Assembly: GCA_017893485.1 (NCBI GenBank)
Contig: CM030358.1
Coordinates: 145,714,393-145,778,392, forward strand
Reading direction: 5' to 3'
DNA from: Hemerocallis citrina
Lineage: Eukaryota; Streptophyta; Magnoliopsida; Asparagales; Asphodelaceae
DNA length: 64,000 nucleotides
Shown here: piece by piece, positions 1 to 10,985 of the stretch
Layout of the letters: each line of letters opens with the position of its first letter
Position numbering within the stretch: position 1 is the first letter of the stretch
Notes under the pieces: model-generated
Databases searched by the model: none
What the model saw: only the letters and a program-made list of their open reading frames with translations
Told to the model about the DNA's origin: nothing
Program-made: the position numbers and the translations under genes

Positions 1-759
1 CGGTGAGTACAGAGATGTCCTGTAGTGTTACGGTCATCTCCCCAACTGGCAGGTGAAAGGTATGTGCTTCATGCCGCCATCTCTCAAGAAGTGCGATACG
101 AAGAGGCCGATCACATTTGATGTAGCTCATCAGTCCAATACCATATAACCCACAGTCCCGTAGAATCTTGTGAATCCGTAGATGCATAGGAAGTGGATGA
201 CCCCCCCCCAAAATGTACACTCCTTGGATTCACCTTCTCATACATCCTTCGAACAGTGATGCGATTGAAGAGTAAGGAGTATAGGGTCGAGAGGATCGGG
301 ACCTCCAGGAGGAATATAAGATGACAAAGAAGGGTGTAACACCCCTTTTTTTTTTGAAAACTAAACCTCTAAATTCCATTCTTTCAATTTCTATGCCACT
401 TTAAACATAAACTAAGATAGGTATATTTCAAATAAAATTTTGGCAAAGTTTTCCCAGAAGTTTCTGCCCCGAAACACAAAAAGCTTACAGAATTATGCTC
501 TAAATTCCGTAGCTCAGAACACAGGCAATATAATCATAGGCTCCCCAGGCCAAAATGAGCAGAATCACATAGGCAATATAAATATCATGCACTGGGGGCC
601 AAACTTATAACAGAACATCAATTATAAATTAAAAACCATAAATTTCCTTTGAAAACTTATATAAGTAACAGAAAAACTGTAGTAAAACTTTCCAAAAACC
701 AAATACAGAACCCAATACTCCACAACGAGGTGGGTACGGGCCTCCTTACCTCATCACAG

Positions 760-760
<1 letters not shown>

Positions 761-798
<38 letters not shown>

Positions 799-1158
799 CC
801 TTAATACAAAATAATACATCAACTGTCCACGTTTCTTCATATACAAAATACATAGATAATCTATCATTTTAACAAAAATATAATATCAACTCTATATCTA
901 CCTCACCGGACTGCTAGCAAACCTGCAGGAGAGTTAGGGTTGTCCACCTCAGGGAGGGACCCCCCGAATCCCCAGAAAACAATAGGGGTTAGTCATTTCT
1001 AATGTGAGTATAATTTAAAGAGTAACAAATAAATTACTAGAATAAAGAAAATAAATTGAACTTACAAATACCAAGATAAGAAGATTCAACATGGAATCTG
1101 AATATAAAACATCACAATTACTGCTTTACATCAAAGTATTCTTCGAATTTGCATCCAA

Positions 1159-1220
<62 letters not shown>
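761..1220. repeat. AT and GT dinucleotide microsatellites inside LTR-like element 1
   Basis: An AT run covers about 763-795, and an (AT)5 stretch passes directly into about 25 GT units at 1161-1220. Both are simple-sequence expansions and carry no coding information. Confidence 0.95.
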
Positions 1221-1222
<2 letters not shown>

Positions 1223-1431
1223 CTTCACTATATACATCCCACTAACCTCATATATACTTTAATTGTTTCTTATTCACATAATATTGTATCACACAAGTAT
1301 CACACAAATGCACTTTCTTTATTTCTTATTCTCTTTATATATATAATCACCTGATGCTACTACATCTTTTCTTCATACTTATTTAGCCACGCACTTCATT
1401 TACCAGTATCACATCAACAACTAACTCATTC

Positions 1432-2205
1432 ACCCTGGAAGTTGTGCCAAGGCAGGTAGTTCCCACCATTCCCACGGAAACAGCGGACAAGTAGTTCCTC
1501 GACACACTTCCAAGGTACACAAACTCATATCACAACATACTTTTCTTTAATAACCATTTTCATAACCACTCTCATATTACAGGTGTTTATTTTATTGTAT
1601 TACATCATGTATCGCATCATAAACATATGCATTCATTCCCATAATATCTCATTAATTTATGTCTTATAACACAAAACATAACATCTCAGTACACATGACA
1701 ATTTACTTGCATTTCATCACATCATTATCATATCACTTACTTGAATGCTCATCCTTATTGCATCTAAAACATATTTTAGAACTCATCCTCATCCTGTTAT
1801 ACCACTTTAGTAATTTATCATTCTTATAAGTAATATATCTTACCATTATTTTCACTTATATCTCAAGTTACCATTAACTTCACTTTCATTCTCATCACAA
1901 TATACTCCATATCCCAAACATAGTTTGGGCAATAATATATCACACCCCAAAGCCGATAGCTTGGGTGATAATCACTGCATCCCAAATAGAACTTGGGTAG
2001 TATTACATCACATCTCAAGCCGATAGCTCGGTTATTAATTTACTTCAATTACTTTTCATCTTACACTTTACTTTATTCTTTATTTCATACCGATATTAGA
2101 TTAACCACTCACCAGCTCACCCTGCGAATTGTGCCAAGGCAGGTAGTTCCTACCATTTCCACGGAAATAGCGGGCAGGTAGTTCCTCGACACAATTCCAA
2201 GGTGC
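1432..2205. repeat. Pair of ~85-bp direct repeats with internal hairpin
   Basis: A block around 1432-1520 recurs at about 2118-2205, roughly 690 bp later. Each contains TTGTGCCAAGGCAGGTAGTTCC, broken here as TTGTGCCAAGG then CAGGTAGTTCC, and ends in a reversed copy of its start (TGTGCC... and ...GACACA), so each block can fold back. CAGGTAGTTCC or a close variant occurs twice in each copy. Confidence 0.8.
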
Positions 2206-2870
2206 ATCAACTCATATCATATTGCATTTTACTTTAATAATCATTCTCATAATATAATTACTTCATTTACCATTTCTTTTCATATACAAACTCATAACTT
2301 GTATTCCTTCATACTCGATTTCATTCATAATCACTTTCTTTTACATTCACATTTCACTTTCTTTACTTTCTCATTCTCATATTACCCCACGTACTTTCAT
2401 TACTTCCATATTTTCCTTTTCATTTACCACTTTACCATTATTCACTTTATTCATTTATTTATCGACCAGTGAGCCACAGTATCCCAATATACTGAAAGCC
2501 GACAGTCCAGTAAACACGCGGAACGCTGCCCACCAAGAGTCTTACGCGTCCGAGGCTACATCTTCCTCCCAGCCGAACTAGCGAGGGAAACACAAATCAC
2601 TGCCCACTAAGGGTCTTACGCATCGCTGCCCACCAAGGATCTTACACATCCAACAAGACTAGAGCCGATAGCTCCGTCAAGCACAAATCGCTGCCCACCA
2701 AGGATCTCACGCATTGCTGCCCACCAAGGGTCTTACGCCTCTAACAAGACTAGAGCCGATAGCTCTGTCAAACATAAATCGCTGCCCACCAAGAGTCTTA
2801 CGCATTGCTGCCCACCAAGGGTCTTATGCATACACCGCACCCCAAGCCGATAACTTGGGTATTAGGAGGT
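1925..2870. repeat. Short hairpins and ~24-bp tandem motif in LTR-like element 1
   Basis: Between about 2518 and 2835 the motif GCTGCCCACCAAGG followed by TCTTACGCAT-like sequence recurs about seven times, in a higher-order period of about 110 bp with GAGCCGATAGCTC-type hairpins between. Earlier, at about 1925-2035, are a series of small stems of the form CCCAA...TTGGG around GCCGATAG. It is non-coding. Similar stem-rich blocks occupy comparable positions in the other two large LTR-like elements. Confidence 0.8.
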
Positions 2871-5269
2871 CTAGCCCAAACCCCCAGGATTGCTGTAGGT
2901 ACTGGTCAACAAAATATATTTGTTATTAACATTTTTATTTCATCCTTTCATCTCATTTTATCAACACAAGCATTTCACTTTTTAATTCAATAATTACCAC
3001 ATCCTTGACTTTAATCATGTGAGTTATTATCTCATCATACTACACATATACATTCTTTCGGTTGTAGCATTAATAAGGTTATTACTTCAGAGTATACCGT
3101 ATCATAAAGATATCAAAGTATGTAGCTCATCACACTATAATAACTTATGCATATATTAATTTAAATGGAAGATTCTATCATATTATCACCCATTAGTTCA
3201 CTACAAACACAACTATAATATATATATAAGCTCTCTTACTAATTTCATCAATTATCACATCACCACTCATTACCGACTATATGTATATATCACAAAAATG
3301 CACCACAATCACTTATTTCGTCAAATTATATCTCATAACATCCCATTATAGCATGCTAGCCCATACACAATGCTCCACGTAAGCCAAACCGCCTACAAGG
3401 GTCTATATGGCCAAAAACATGCATGAAACATACACGGAGTAGAAAAAGGCATAAACCGTGTAAGTTATTAATTTTTTATGCTTAAACACGTCACACTAAC
3501 CTCTAAGGTAGGTTTGATGTATTCAAAATGGTTAATTTCCTCAAATATCACAAAAACCCGTTTTCGGCCCCTCAAAAATCTGTATTTTTCTTTAAAATCA
3601 ATTTTTAGCATAACTTCTACGAAATATATCAAAAAGCCACGAAATTTGGCCACAACGTAAAATATATATAGATACAACATACTCACCTGACGGATTGAAC
3701 AAACAATGTCCCACGTCCGCCCGGTAGCCAATCAAAGTTCAACTTTTTCAACCTAAATAGAAAATTATAGGACTGATTAGCTCAAAACTCAAAACTCGGC
3801 CTACGAATCTCCAAATTCGAATCCGTCTTCACCCATGCGTCACAAATGACATATGTAGGTGAGCTACATCGACAGATTTTGAATTTGGGTCCCAATGCAA
3901 AAACTCACTTATTGATCGGAGGCTTATTATTAAGAAAATTCCTTATCTTCTAATTTCTTTAACCTCTTTTTCCTAATATCACAAATTAGGATTAATAATA
4001 ATAATAAGACTCAATTACACATCCGAACCTAACAAATTCTTACCTCAATCTCGCTCGGGTATTCCACCGAACACCCGGCGTGCATATAAATTACACTTTT
4101 ATTTCCAATATTTTCCATTGAGTTCTAAGTCTACAAAATTCATTTTAAATTCATATTAATGCTCTTACAATACTCCACAACCTCCTATGCATTTTTTGAA
4201 CTCACTAAAAGCAAGTTTCTTGCCCAACTTCACCTATTTTTAAAAATTAGCTTTATGCCAAAATCACCACTTCATACTTTTACCATGATATGCATAATTT
4301 CTAACTCCTAACATGTTCTATATGCTCTCTACATCTCCCTACATCAATTTCTAGTAAAAGAAATGAAAAACGTACAATTTAATAAACTAGCATACAATTT
4401 CTTATACCTTCTTGAAATTTTCTTGAAAAACCGACACCGCAATGGGGAAGAGCACCCAAAAATCTACTTAAAACCCCAAAAATTAGATTTTGGAGGTGGA
4501 AATTTGGTGGGTTTTCAAAACCCTAGTTGGGTTTTCCGGGGGGGGGGGGGGAGAGTGCTGGTCGGCCAGGAAAAAGGAGAGGGAGAGAGATGAGTAAAAA
4601 TGGCATAATAGTAATTTTTAGGATTTTTAATAAGGGTTGGGTTTAGGGTTATAGGCTTTAAGCCCAATTACTTAAGAAAATGACCTAAAATAGGTTAATT
4701 CAGCTCGATTTTGAGAAGTTTACAACTAAATGCCACAAAATAAAAACTCCACCCTTTTATTGACCCCTTATAATGTACAGACATCCCAGAAAAATTTCGG
4801 GTCAAATCGGATTTGTCTCTTCTGAGAAAACTCATCCCAAAACTTCTATATTTGCAATTTTTCCCGTTTAACCCCAAATGTCAATTTAATCACTCTAATA
4901 CAAATAAAATCAATTAATAAGGGGAAATATACTTACAAACATATTTAAAATAATTTAAACCAAATAATTGAGGAATTAAAAAAAACAGATGTTACAAAGG
5001 GGATGAAGAAGAAGGGCCCGCCTCATTTGGATTAGTTGGGACCTACACAACAATAAAATTTAAATCAATAGACCGATATTAAATTTTATTGTATGATAAT
5101 CAAACTAATCGAATAGAAACGATTAATCACTTACATTAGTACGCTCGATACCACCACGATCACGACGACGTCCACCGCGAGGAGGTGGGCCAAAAAAAGT
5201 ACGTGGTCCGTCGCTGCGAGGAGGTCTACTACTCGATCATTCCTCCACATTACCCATCGTGCGTGCCAT

Positions 5270-5859
5270 TTATAATAACCAAGAGTACACTACAACTTTA
5301 ACAAATTGTTATTAACTATACCAAAAATATATAACCTACATATATCTACATATATATCCAACTTTTACACTATATACCTACATATACTCAAAATGGAATA
5401 TACTATATACCGACATATACTAAAAAAAATTATAACATACTTATAAACAAACATACAATGTTATTAACTGTACCAAAAATTTGGGTGATTTAACACATCG
5501 ACAATGTTAATGCTTCAAAAAAATGAAATTAAAAAATTCAGAAGTATGAGAAATATACCGTTAAAGTAGGGTAATTGAAAATGTAGATAGTGAATAAGAG
5601 GTCGAAGAAGCTCCTTCACCCGCAATCTTTATCCCCAAATTCGAAAATGAACGAACTCTTGGATATTGGGTTTTAGGATTTTTGGGTTAATCGAGATGAG
5701 ATATGTAGATGAGAGAAGTGAAAATTAAAACAAGATGAGAAATGCGAGGATTTTATGGGTTAATCGACGAATTTTTAGGGTTAATGGACGAAATTGAGAT
5801 GAAAGATGGGTTAGGGTTTCGGAGTTATAAGAGGAGGAGGAAGACAGAGAGTGAATGAG
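5270..5859 (-). promoter_or_regulatory. Upstream region of the PMD pseudogene (leader and probable promoter)
   Basis: This is AT-rich sequence lying 5' of the PMD start on the minus strand, without coding signal of its own. Repeated TTAGGGTTT-like and TTTGGGTTAATCGA phrases occur at about 5680-5820. I cannot place a transcription start. Its role is inferred only from position between the PMD start codon and the palindrome array at 5860-6135. Confidence 0.35.
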
Positions 5860-6135
5860 AAAGTAAGATCTGATTTTCCAGTCTGGGGGCTAAAAAGCCC
5901 CAATCGACACTCGCTTTCTGAAAAAGCGAGTTTTGGGTTAAACCCCATCACTTTTTCAGAAAGCGAGTCTAGGCTATTGAAAATCAAAGTCTCACACTCG
6001 CTTTCTGAAAGAGCGATGGGGTTTACCCAAACTCACTTTTTCGGAAAGTGAGTAGGGCATTTTGGGAATTTAAAAAAAAGTAAGGCAGTTTGGGAAAAAC
6101 TTTCAAAAAGTGGGACAATTGGGAAAAAAATCGCC
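5860..6135. mobile_element. Palindrome-array end of a fold-back / Mutator-like element
   Basis: Four 21-bp palindromes lie at 5910-5930, 5947-5967, 5997-6017 and 6032-6052, with outer arms CTCGC/GCGAG or close variants and a TTTCTGAAAAA-type core in alternating orientation. They form two pairs with starts 37 and 35 bp apart. The following tail (6050-6130) has ACTTTCAAAAAGTGG then AATTGGGAAAAA, which resembles both ends of the fold-back element at 32703-33552 (ACTTTCAAAAAGTGGAT and TTTTGGTAA). The PMD start lies about 600 bp inward, so this may be the terminus of a PMD-carrying Mutator-like element. The opposite end is outside the window, so this is inference. Confidence 0.5.
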
Positions 6136-6829
6136 AAACCACATTATATTTGGTGCTCTCTATCCCTTGCTCTTTTATTTCCTTGCATATTTCAATTTGT
6201 GGTTTGAGTTGGTATTTCTTTTTTTTTATTATCGTTAAACGGTGGGTATAAAACCCTCCGTGTTTCATTAAAGAGAATTTAACAAAACATACAATAAAAA
6301 ATAAGGCTTATGAAGTTCAGATCCCAACAGGCTGGGTTCCGGACGTCATACACCCCAACCAACAAACAAAAAAATACATCGAAATCTATTACTATTGATC
6401 GGCCGCCCCCGCCAGAGCAAATTTTTCGTGCCAATTTTGGCTCACTCTCTCACTCAATCCCTAGCTTGTACACTGTTTGTCCTCTCCAACTATCGTACAC
6501 TCTCCCTCGTCGTCCCCAGCAGTGACCCAAACGACAAGTGTAAGCACCATATGAGAGACACCGCAGGCACTCCACCAATCTAACAACTCCATGTCAAGAT
6601 TGAGTCCTCGTTCTCATCCCTCGCTTCACCCTCAATGACTCTCACCGCAACTTCGCAACAAGGGTAGACGTCGCACCTGACCCCTGCGAGTCCTCTGACA
6701 TGAAAGAAACCAAAGGCACCCCTCACTTTGACCAACCATGATCAAAGTAGAGCCCAAACAATAAACTTGCCTGACAACAGTCGCCCACACCAATTAGGGT
6801 ACATTTCATTGCTAATTGTAAGTTGGTTG
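6136..6829. other. Unassigned sequence
   Basis: Moderately GC-rich, with short open stretches such as 6310-6525 that show no recognisable domain, no splice pattern I trust and no repeat relation to the rest of the window. I see nothing definite here. Confidence 0.4.
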
Positions 6830-7110
6830 TAATTTGGATATTAGGAAAACTCCCGTCAACAACATTGAGATCCCACGTCGACGAGTCTGAGTCAGACCAC
6901 CGACGACCAAATATAAACCCCCCGATCGACGAGTCAGATCCCGACCACCATCGACCAAATTGAAACCCCCCCGTCGACCACCGTCGAACACAATGAAATC
7001 CCCGTCAACGAGTCAGAGCCATACCCCCGTCGACCAAATTGAAAACCCTATCGACGAAATAGTACCGATCATTGAGCCTAGCCCTGTCGAACCCGATGAC
7101 CTCGCCTTGC
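6830..7110. repeat. Degenerate GTCGACCA / GACGAGTCAGA repeat region
   Basis: The phrases GTCGACCA(AA), GACGAGTCAGA and AAATTGAAA recur irregularly four to six times, giving a proline- and aspartate-rich reading frame at 6960-7178 that I regard as a by-product. It may be a decayed minisatellite or captured GC-rich gene sequence. Confidence 0.5.
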
Positions 7111-7392
7111 AGACCAACTCCACCGTTGACCAAAATTACCGATCATTGAGCCTTCGAGCTGCGGGGCGCCATGATTGACCCAAACCACCGTGGACCAAGA
7201 TCCACTTTCAACCAAAAGCCCTAGCCGCCACCCCCTCCACACTCAATTTGAAAATCAACACTCCCAAACCTAATTTTGAATTTCAAAACACACTTTTGAA
7301 ATTCAAAAACCCATGAGCCTGGCAACCATGCCTCCACCCCCATGCCTCATCGGCAGTACTCGTCCCCCCACCGTGGTTACCGTTCACCTCAC

Positions 7393-7586
7393 TTAGTTGC
7401 TTCCTTTTTAGCTGAGATAACCTGACCCTCATTCCACGAGCTTATAATCTGAGAAGCAATCTGTTCTGCGTTTTGCAGAAAAATCTCTCTCATCCTCTTG
7501 CCATTGACGGAATCCAATACAGTGGATCTCATATGCTTGTGAACTTCTCCTTGCACCAAAATTAGTCCATATGGACCCAACAGTTT
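7393..7586 (-). pseudogene. Cytochrome P450-like internal exon fragment
   Basis: On the minus strand a 194-bp block is preceded by ...CTTTACAG and followed by GTGAGG, so it looks like one exon with splice sites. It reads LLGPYGLILVQGEVHK then HMRSTVLDS and later IASQIISSWNEGQ. This resembles the stretch in CYP85-clan enzymes that follows helix B-C, where a conserved GxxHxxxR segment precedes helix D. No heme-binding Cys loop or I-helix is nearby and flanking sequence is unrelated, so it is an isolated exon, probably captured or left by deletion. Subfamily is not assignable. Confidence 0.5.
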
Positions 7587-8626
7587 CTGTAAAGCCGGTG
7601 GAAACCCTTGTCAAAACCCCGATGCCAGCCCCGACGAGGGCGACCAATCGACGAAGGCCCCCAACGCGCCCGCCCCAACACCAGTCGCCAACCCCCACCG
7701 TACAACCTCCTATCGCAGGGACTACCGCCGTGCTCACCGGCAGGCATTCCCGCTCCCGACGTCTCTCAGTGGCACCCCGTCCGCCCTCGATGCCAACCTT
7801 CGTCCCACCTCGGAGACACCCAGCCGAACCCTCGTCGGCGCCTGACAACCTCGCTATCGTTTCCCCCCCCCCCCCCCCCCCCCCCCCCCGCGATCGGAGA
7901 TCCCCTAGCTTGTTCTCTTTTCTTTTTTTGGTTTTGGGGGAGACCCTCTCTCTAGAAATTCTAGAGAGAGAAACCCCTTTCTGGCCTTGTCTTCATTCTA
8001 CTATTATCGATCCTATTTTTTTTCCCAACAGACAGGGTGGGCCTATGGCTGCCCTCTGCAGCCTACTGCTTGCTAATACATTGATTGTTGTTTGAAATGG
8101 GCGCCAGTTTACTTTTCCCTACAACACCTTTGCGTAGACCTTGTTGTATCAACAGAGTTCGCTACATTGAGTAATCATAGAGTTGATGTTCCTGCTGAAC
8201 TTCCCACTTTGGAACTTTGCAAGCTGAGTGCTCCCAGTCATCTTACCGGAGGGCAACAGATGGATTCTTTTTCATGTAGAAGCTCTCACCTAAACCTATA
8301 ATCGCTACGAGCAATTTACTCGCAATGAGTACAAGAAAGGATCACTATAACATGTATTAATACCACCAGGAAATCTACTCCAGAATTCAGTTGGGGACTG
8401 AGTCTGAGTGAATTGACTGGCTAATCAACTGACCGGGCCATGAACTGAACGTGGCTTTCAATTTTTTTTTTCTTGTGATAGACTGCTTACTCTATTAACC
8501 CTAGGGAACCGATCAACTGACTGATTATTAGCAGACCCGAAATCATCAAACATTTTGTACCATCGGTCATATGATTTTGTTGTATTTGCAAATTAGGATA
8601 TTTAAAATTTGTGGTAACCACTTATG
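7587..8626. other. GC-rich then AT-rich unassigned sequence with a 27-C run
   Basis: 7590-7860 is GC-rich and proline-rich in two plus frames, without a recognisable domain. A pure run of 27 C lies at 7863-7889. Just after, at about 7943-7970, is a perfect-looking stem CTCTCTAGAA/TTCTAGAGAG. 8091-8626 shows neither coding nor repeat signal that I can name. Confidence 0.5.
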
Positions 8627-9764
8627 GCACTGAATATAAATCATGAAAATGTATCTCTATCCATTTTCATGATTTTTATGGTCTCACTGAAATATAACAA
8701 GGAAATTAAATCCTACCTGTATCTAATTTGATCCTTTTTTTAGAAAGTATCATCTGGTATGATGGTATTATTTCCAGATGCTTCATTTGCTTCCACCATA
8801 ATGGTTCTAACTTCTCCAGGAAGCTGTATTTGTGTTTCATATATTATCTGAAAGAGCTATTGTCTTTTGACTTGTCTAGATTGGATCATTTCATATTGGA
8901 AATTGAATTATATATTTATGTATTTTACTTGCTATATTGTTCTGTATGAGACAAATTAGTTTCTTCGTTGATTGCAATTATTATCTTTTAATCCTAGTAT
9001 CAATTCAACTGGAGCGCAATTAACTTAACCAAGCTGACAGATTAAAGGTACTGCTTGCTAAACTGGAGGTAAATCCAACCTTAACTTCCCATATTGATTT
9101 GGGTGAATCGATAAACTGTTCTTTATCATTTTCTAAAATTATGCAAACGAAGACCTTCTCTGACAAGAATTCTAGTGTATGCTATGGATTTTGTGCACTG
9201 AATATAAATCATGAAAATGTATCTCTATCCATTTTCATGATTTTTAAGGTCTCACTGAAATATAACAAGGAAATTAAATCCTACCTGTCATCTAATTTGA
9301 TCCTTTTTTTTAGAAAGTATCATCTGGTATGATGGTATTATTTCCAGATGCTTCATTTGCTTCCACCATAATGGTTCTAACTTCTCCAGGAAGCTGTATT
9401 TGTGTTTCATATATTATCTGAAAGAGCTATTGTCTTTTGACTTGTCTAGATTGGATCATTTCATATTGGAAATTGAATTATATATTTATGTATTTTACTT
9501 GCTATATTGTTCTGTATGAGACAAATTAGTTTCTTCGTTGATTGCAATTATTATCTTTTAATCCTAGTATCAATTCAACTGGAGCGCAATTAACTTAACC
9601 AAGCTGACAGATTAAAGGTACTGCTTGCTAAACTGGAGGTAAATCCAACCTTAACTTCCCATATTGATTTGGGTGAATCGATAAACTGTTCTTTATCATT
9701 TTCTAAAATTATGCAAACGAAGACCTTCTCTGACAAGAATTCTAGTGTGTGCTATGGATTTTGT
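8627..9764. repeat. 568-bp tandem duplication
   Basis: The unit starting GCACTGAATATAAATC at 8627 is repeated from 9195 with very few differences: a one-base change in CCTACCTGT(C)ATC, an extra T in a T-run, GTATGC versus GTGTGC. Copy 1 is 8627-9194 and copy 2 is 9195-9764. The second copy ends exactly where the copia 3' LTR starts (TGTTACAAAA, 9762). Open frames such as 8728-8949 inside it show no protein similarity. High identity means a recent event. Confidence 0.93.
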
Positions 9765-10401
9765 TACAAAAAATATCTTTTACGATAAAAAGATTGAGAG
9801 GCACAGAGTAAGGAAAAAGAAGAGGAATAATACCCGAAAAGAAATAAAAATAAATAATTAAATAAACAACTCAGAAGAACAATTGAAGATTACAACTTGA
9901 GAAGTCGAGGCATGTGTATCACACAGTGTCCTTAAAACAGATTTCGCTTTACGTAGCACACTCCCGAACAGAGTATTCGTGTCTCCCAGGGTGGGGTCAA
10001 GTCAGTCCGGCATTCGTGTCCGTAGGTCGTGCGGGCGCACACAAGTCGCATGTAATCGGTCCGAGATTTGCACCCCTGCGCGCGCGAGAGAGAGCCTCTC
10101 TTCTAGCTATCTGACAATGATAAGAAGGAGGTTGCTATATATCCTCTTCTATTTCCTTTGATTTTTCCGATGTGGGACTATGTTCCCTTAACCCATTTCA
10201 AGAATGAAAACTACTCACTTTGAGAGACAATTTCTCATTCACCCCTTAACCGATTTTAGCAAACCAATATATGATTTTGATCTACTCACGAAGGAGAACA
10301 CAAATCAATCAAAATCTCTCAATAATTCATTGAGGGCCTTACTCAAAAAATTGCTCAAAAATCGGTTTGTAAATGGTGTATAAAACACTCATTTTCTAAC
10401 A
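9762..10401 (-). repeat. 3' LTR of copia element 1
   Basis: 640 bp; on the minus strand it starts TGTTAGAAAATGAG and ends TTTTTTGTAACA. The low-coordinate 190 bp match 15642-15835 almost base for base, including CACACAGTGTCCTTAAAAC. Downstream sequence differs from the 5' LTR except for islands such as CGCATGTAATC(C)GGTCCGA. Confidence 0.85.
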
Positions 10402-10985
10402 ATCCCCACATGAATGAAAATTGACGACCACAGACAGGACAGACTGACACGACAGACTTGGTGATAGAATTCAACGATTGATTCCTGCTTAGGATAGGTA
10501 GGTGTTACCCTTTGAACCTTCCCTTATGAAAATATGTTTACTTTACTAACTAAACAGTAGACGCGATGTCATTGAACTGTTCTGTCATTTGTGTAAACGA
10601 TGACATATCTCACACAGAAATCTTTCTAACGCATTTTCAGTTTTCACTGTTATGTTCGTTTTGGTCATGAACATACGCCTGGTTCTACAACAGTTTAACA
10701 GGAATATTGCCCTATATTATTCCCTTGGAAGCGGCCCTTCTTCCCTCTTACATAGGTGATTTCTTACTTAAGAGTAACACGCATTACTCTGCTCGATATC
10801 CGACGCATAAGAATCATTAAAAGCCTAGCTTAACCTGTTACCTTACGGGCATCACTGTTTCATCATGGGAATGGACATGGAAAAATCTCCACAGTGATCC
10901 AATTTGGTCTTTACAATTTAGTTGTCCCTTTGAACCTAGATCTTAGGATCTCCAATCAGCTAGGTTGAGTGTCCATTGTATCGAC
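10402..10985 (-). other. Untranslated stretch between polyprotein stop and 3' LTR of copia 1
   Basis: About 580 bp with no open frame. On the minus strand the LTR is preceded by AATTTTCATTCATGTGGGGAT, broken here as AATTTTCATTC then ATGTGGGGAT; the GTGGGGAT is the probable polypurine tract that primes plus-strand synthesis. Confidence 0.6.

Larger units (their letters stand above)
335..4996. mobile_element. Large LTR-like element 1 (4,662 bp, probable solo LTR) with 5-bp TSD
   Basis: Begins TGTAACACCCC and ends GATGTTACA, flanked by the direct repeat AAGGG (330-334 and 4997-5001). TG...CA ends with a 5-bp duplication are the hallmark of LTR retrotransposon insertion; no second copy or internal coding domain is present, so a solo LTR is the simplest reading. 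The start matches two other elements here (17545-20471, 44759-48593), which share the TGTARCRCCCC terminus and, internally, a CCCC...TAGGGG(T)TAGTCAT-like block. Very long LTRs suggest a Ty3/gypsy lineage such as Tat/Ogre, but no domain is present to prove it. The interior is AT-rich with microsatellites, short hairpins and tandem repeats. A 12-G run lies at about 4538-4550. Confidence 0.75.
1..5269 (-). pseudogene. Plant mobile domain (PMD, MAIN-like) pseudogene, two exons, runs off the window
   Basis: Read on the minus strand, exon 1 is 5135-5269 (ATG at 5267-5269, arginine/glycine-rich end, donor GTAAGT), followed by a 92-bp intron (5043-5134, GT...AG), then exon 2 from 5042 downward. Exon 2 is split by an LTR-like insertion (335-4996) and resumes at 334 in the same frame once one AAGGG duplication is removed. 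It encodes a PMD core: YIPPGGP, a segment with HLRIHKILRDCGLYG, then FHLPVGEMTVTLQDIS near position 1. PMD proteins occur as host factors of the MAIN/MAIL type and inside Mutator-like transposons. Damage seen: TGA at codon 11 (5237-5239), TGA at 238-240 where tryptophan is usual, and a one-base frameshift at the nine-C run 201-209. The C-terminal part lies outside the window. Family identification is firm; calling it dead rests on the three lesions plus the insertion. Confidence 0.82.

Noticed and set aside
4636..4660. Telomere-type repeat (TTAGGGTTTAGGG-like)
   Set aside because: Only one or two imperfect units; not an array.
335..4996. DNA transposon, because the ends are inverted repeats
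   Set aside because: All three family members have exactly 5-bp TSDs and TG...CA ends, which fits LTR integration better; no transposase and no subterminal repeats.
7571..8095. Proline-rich protein of 174 codons on the plus strand, and its 139-codon antisense partner
   Set aside because: Open only because of GC-rich and poly-C sequence, no domain, no start context, overlaps the P450-like exon on one side.
8728..8949. 73-codon frame (and its copy in the second duplicate)
   Set aside because: AT-rich translation without domain, differs in length between near-identical copies because of one inserted base pair set.
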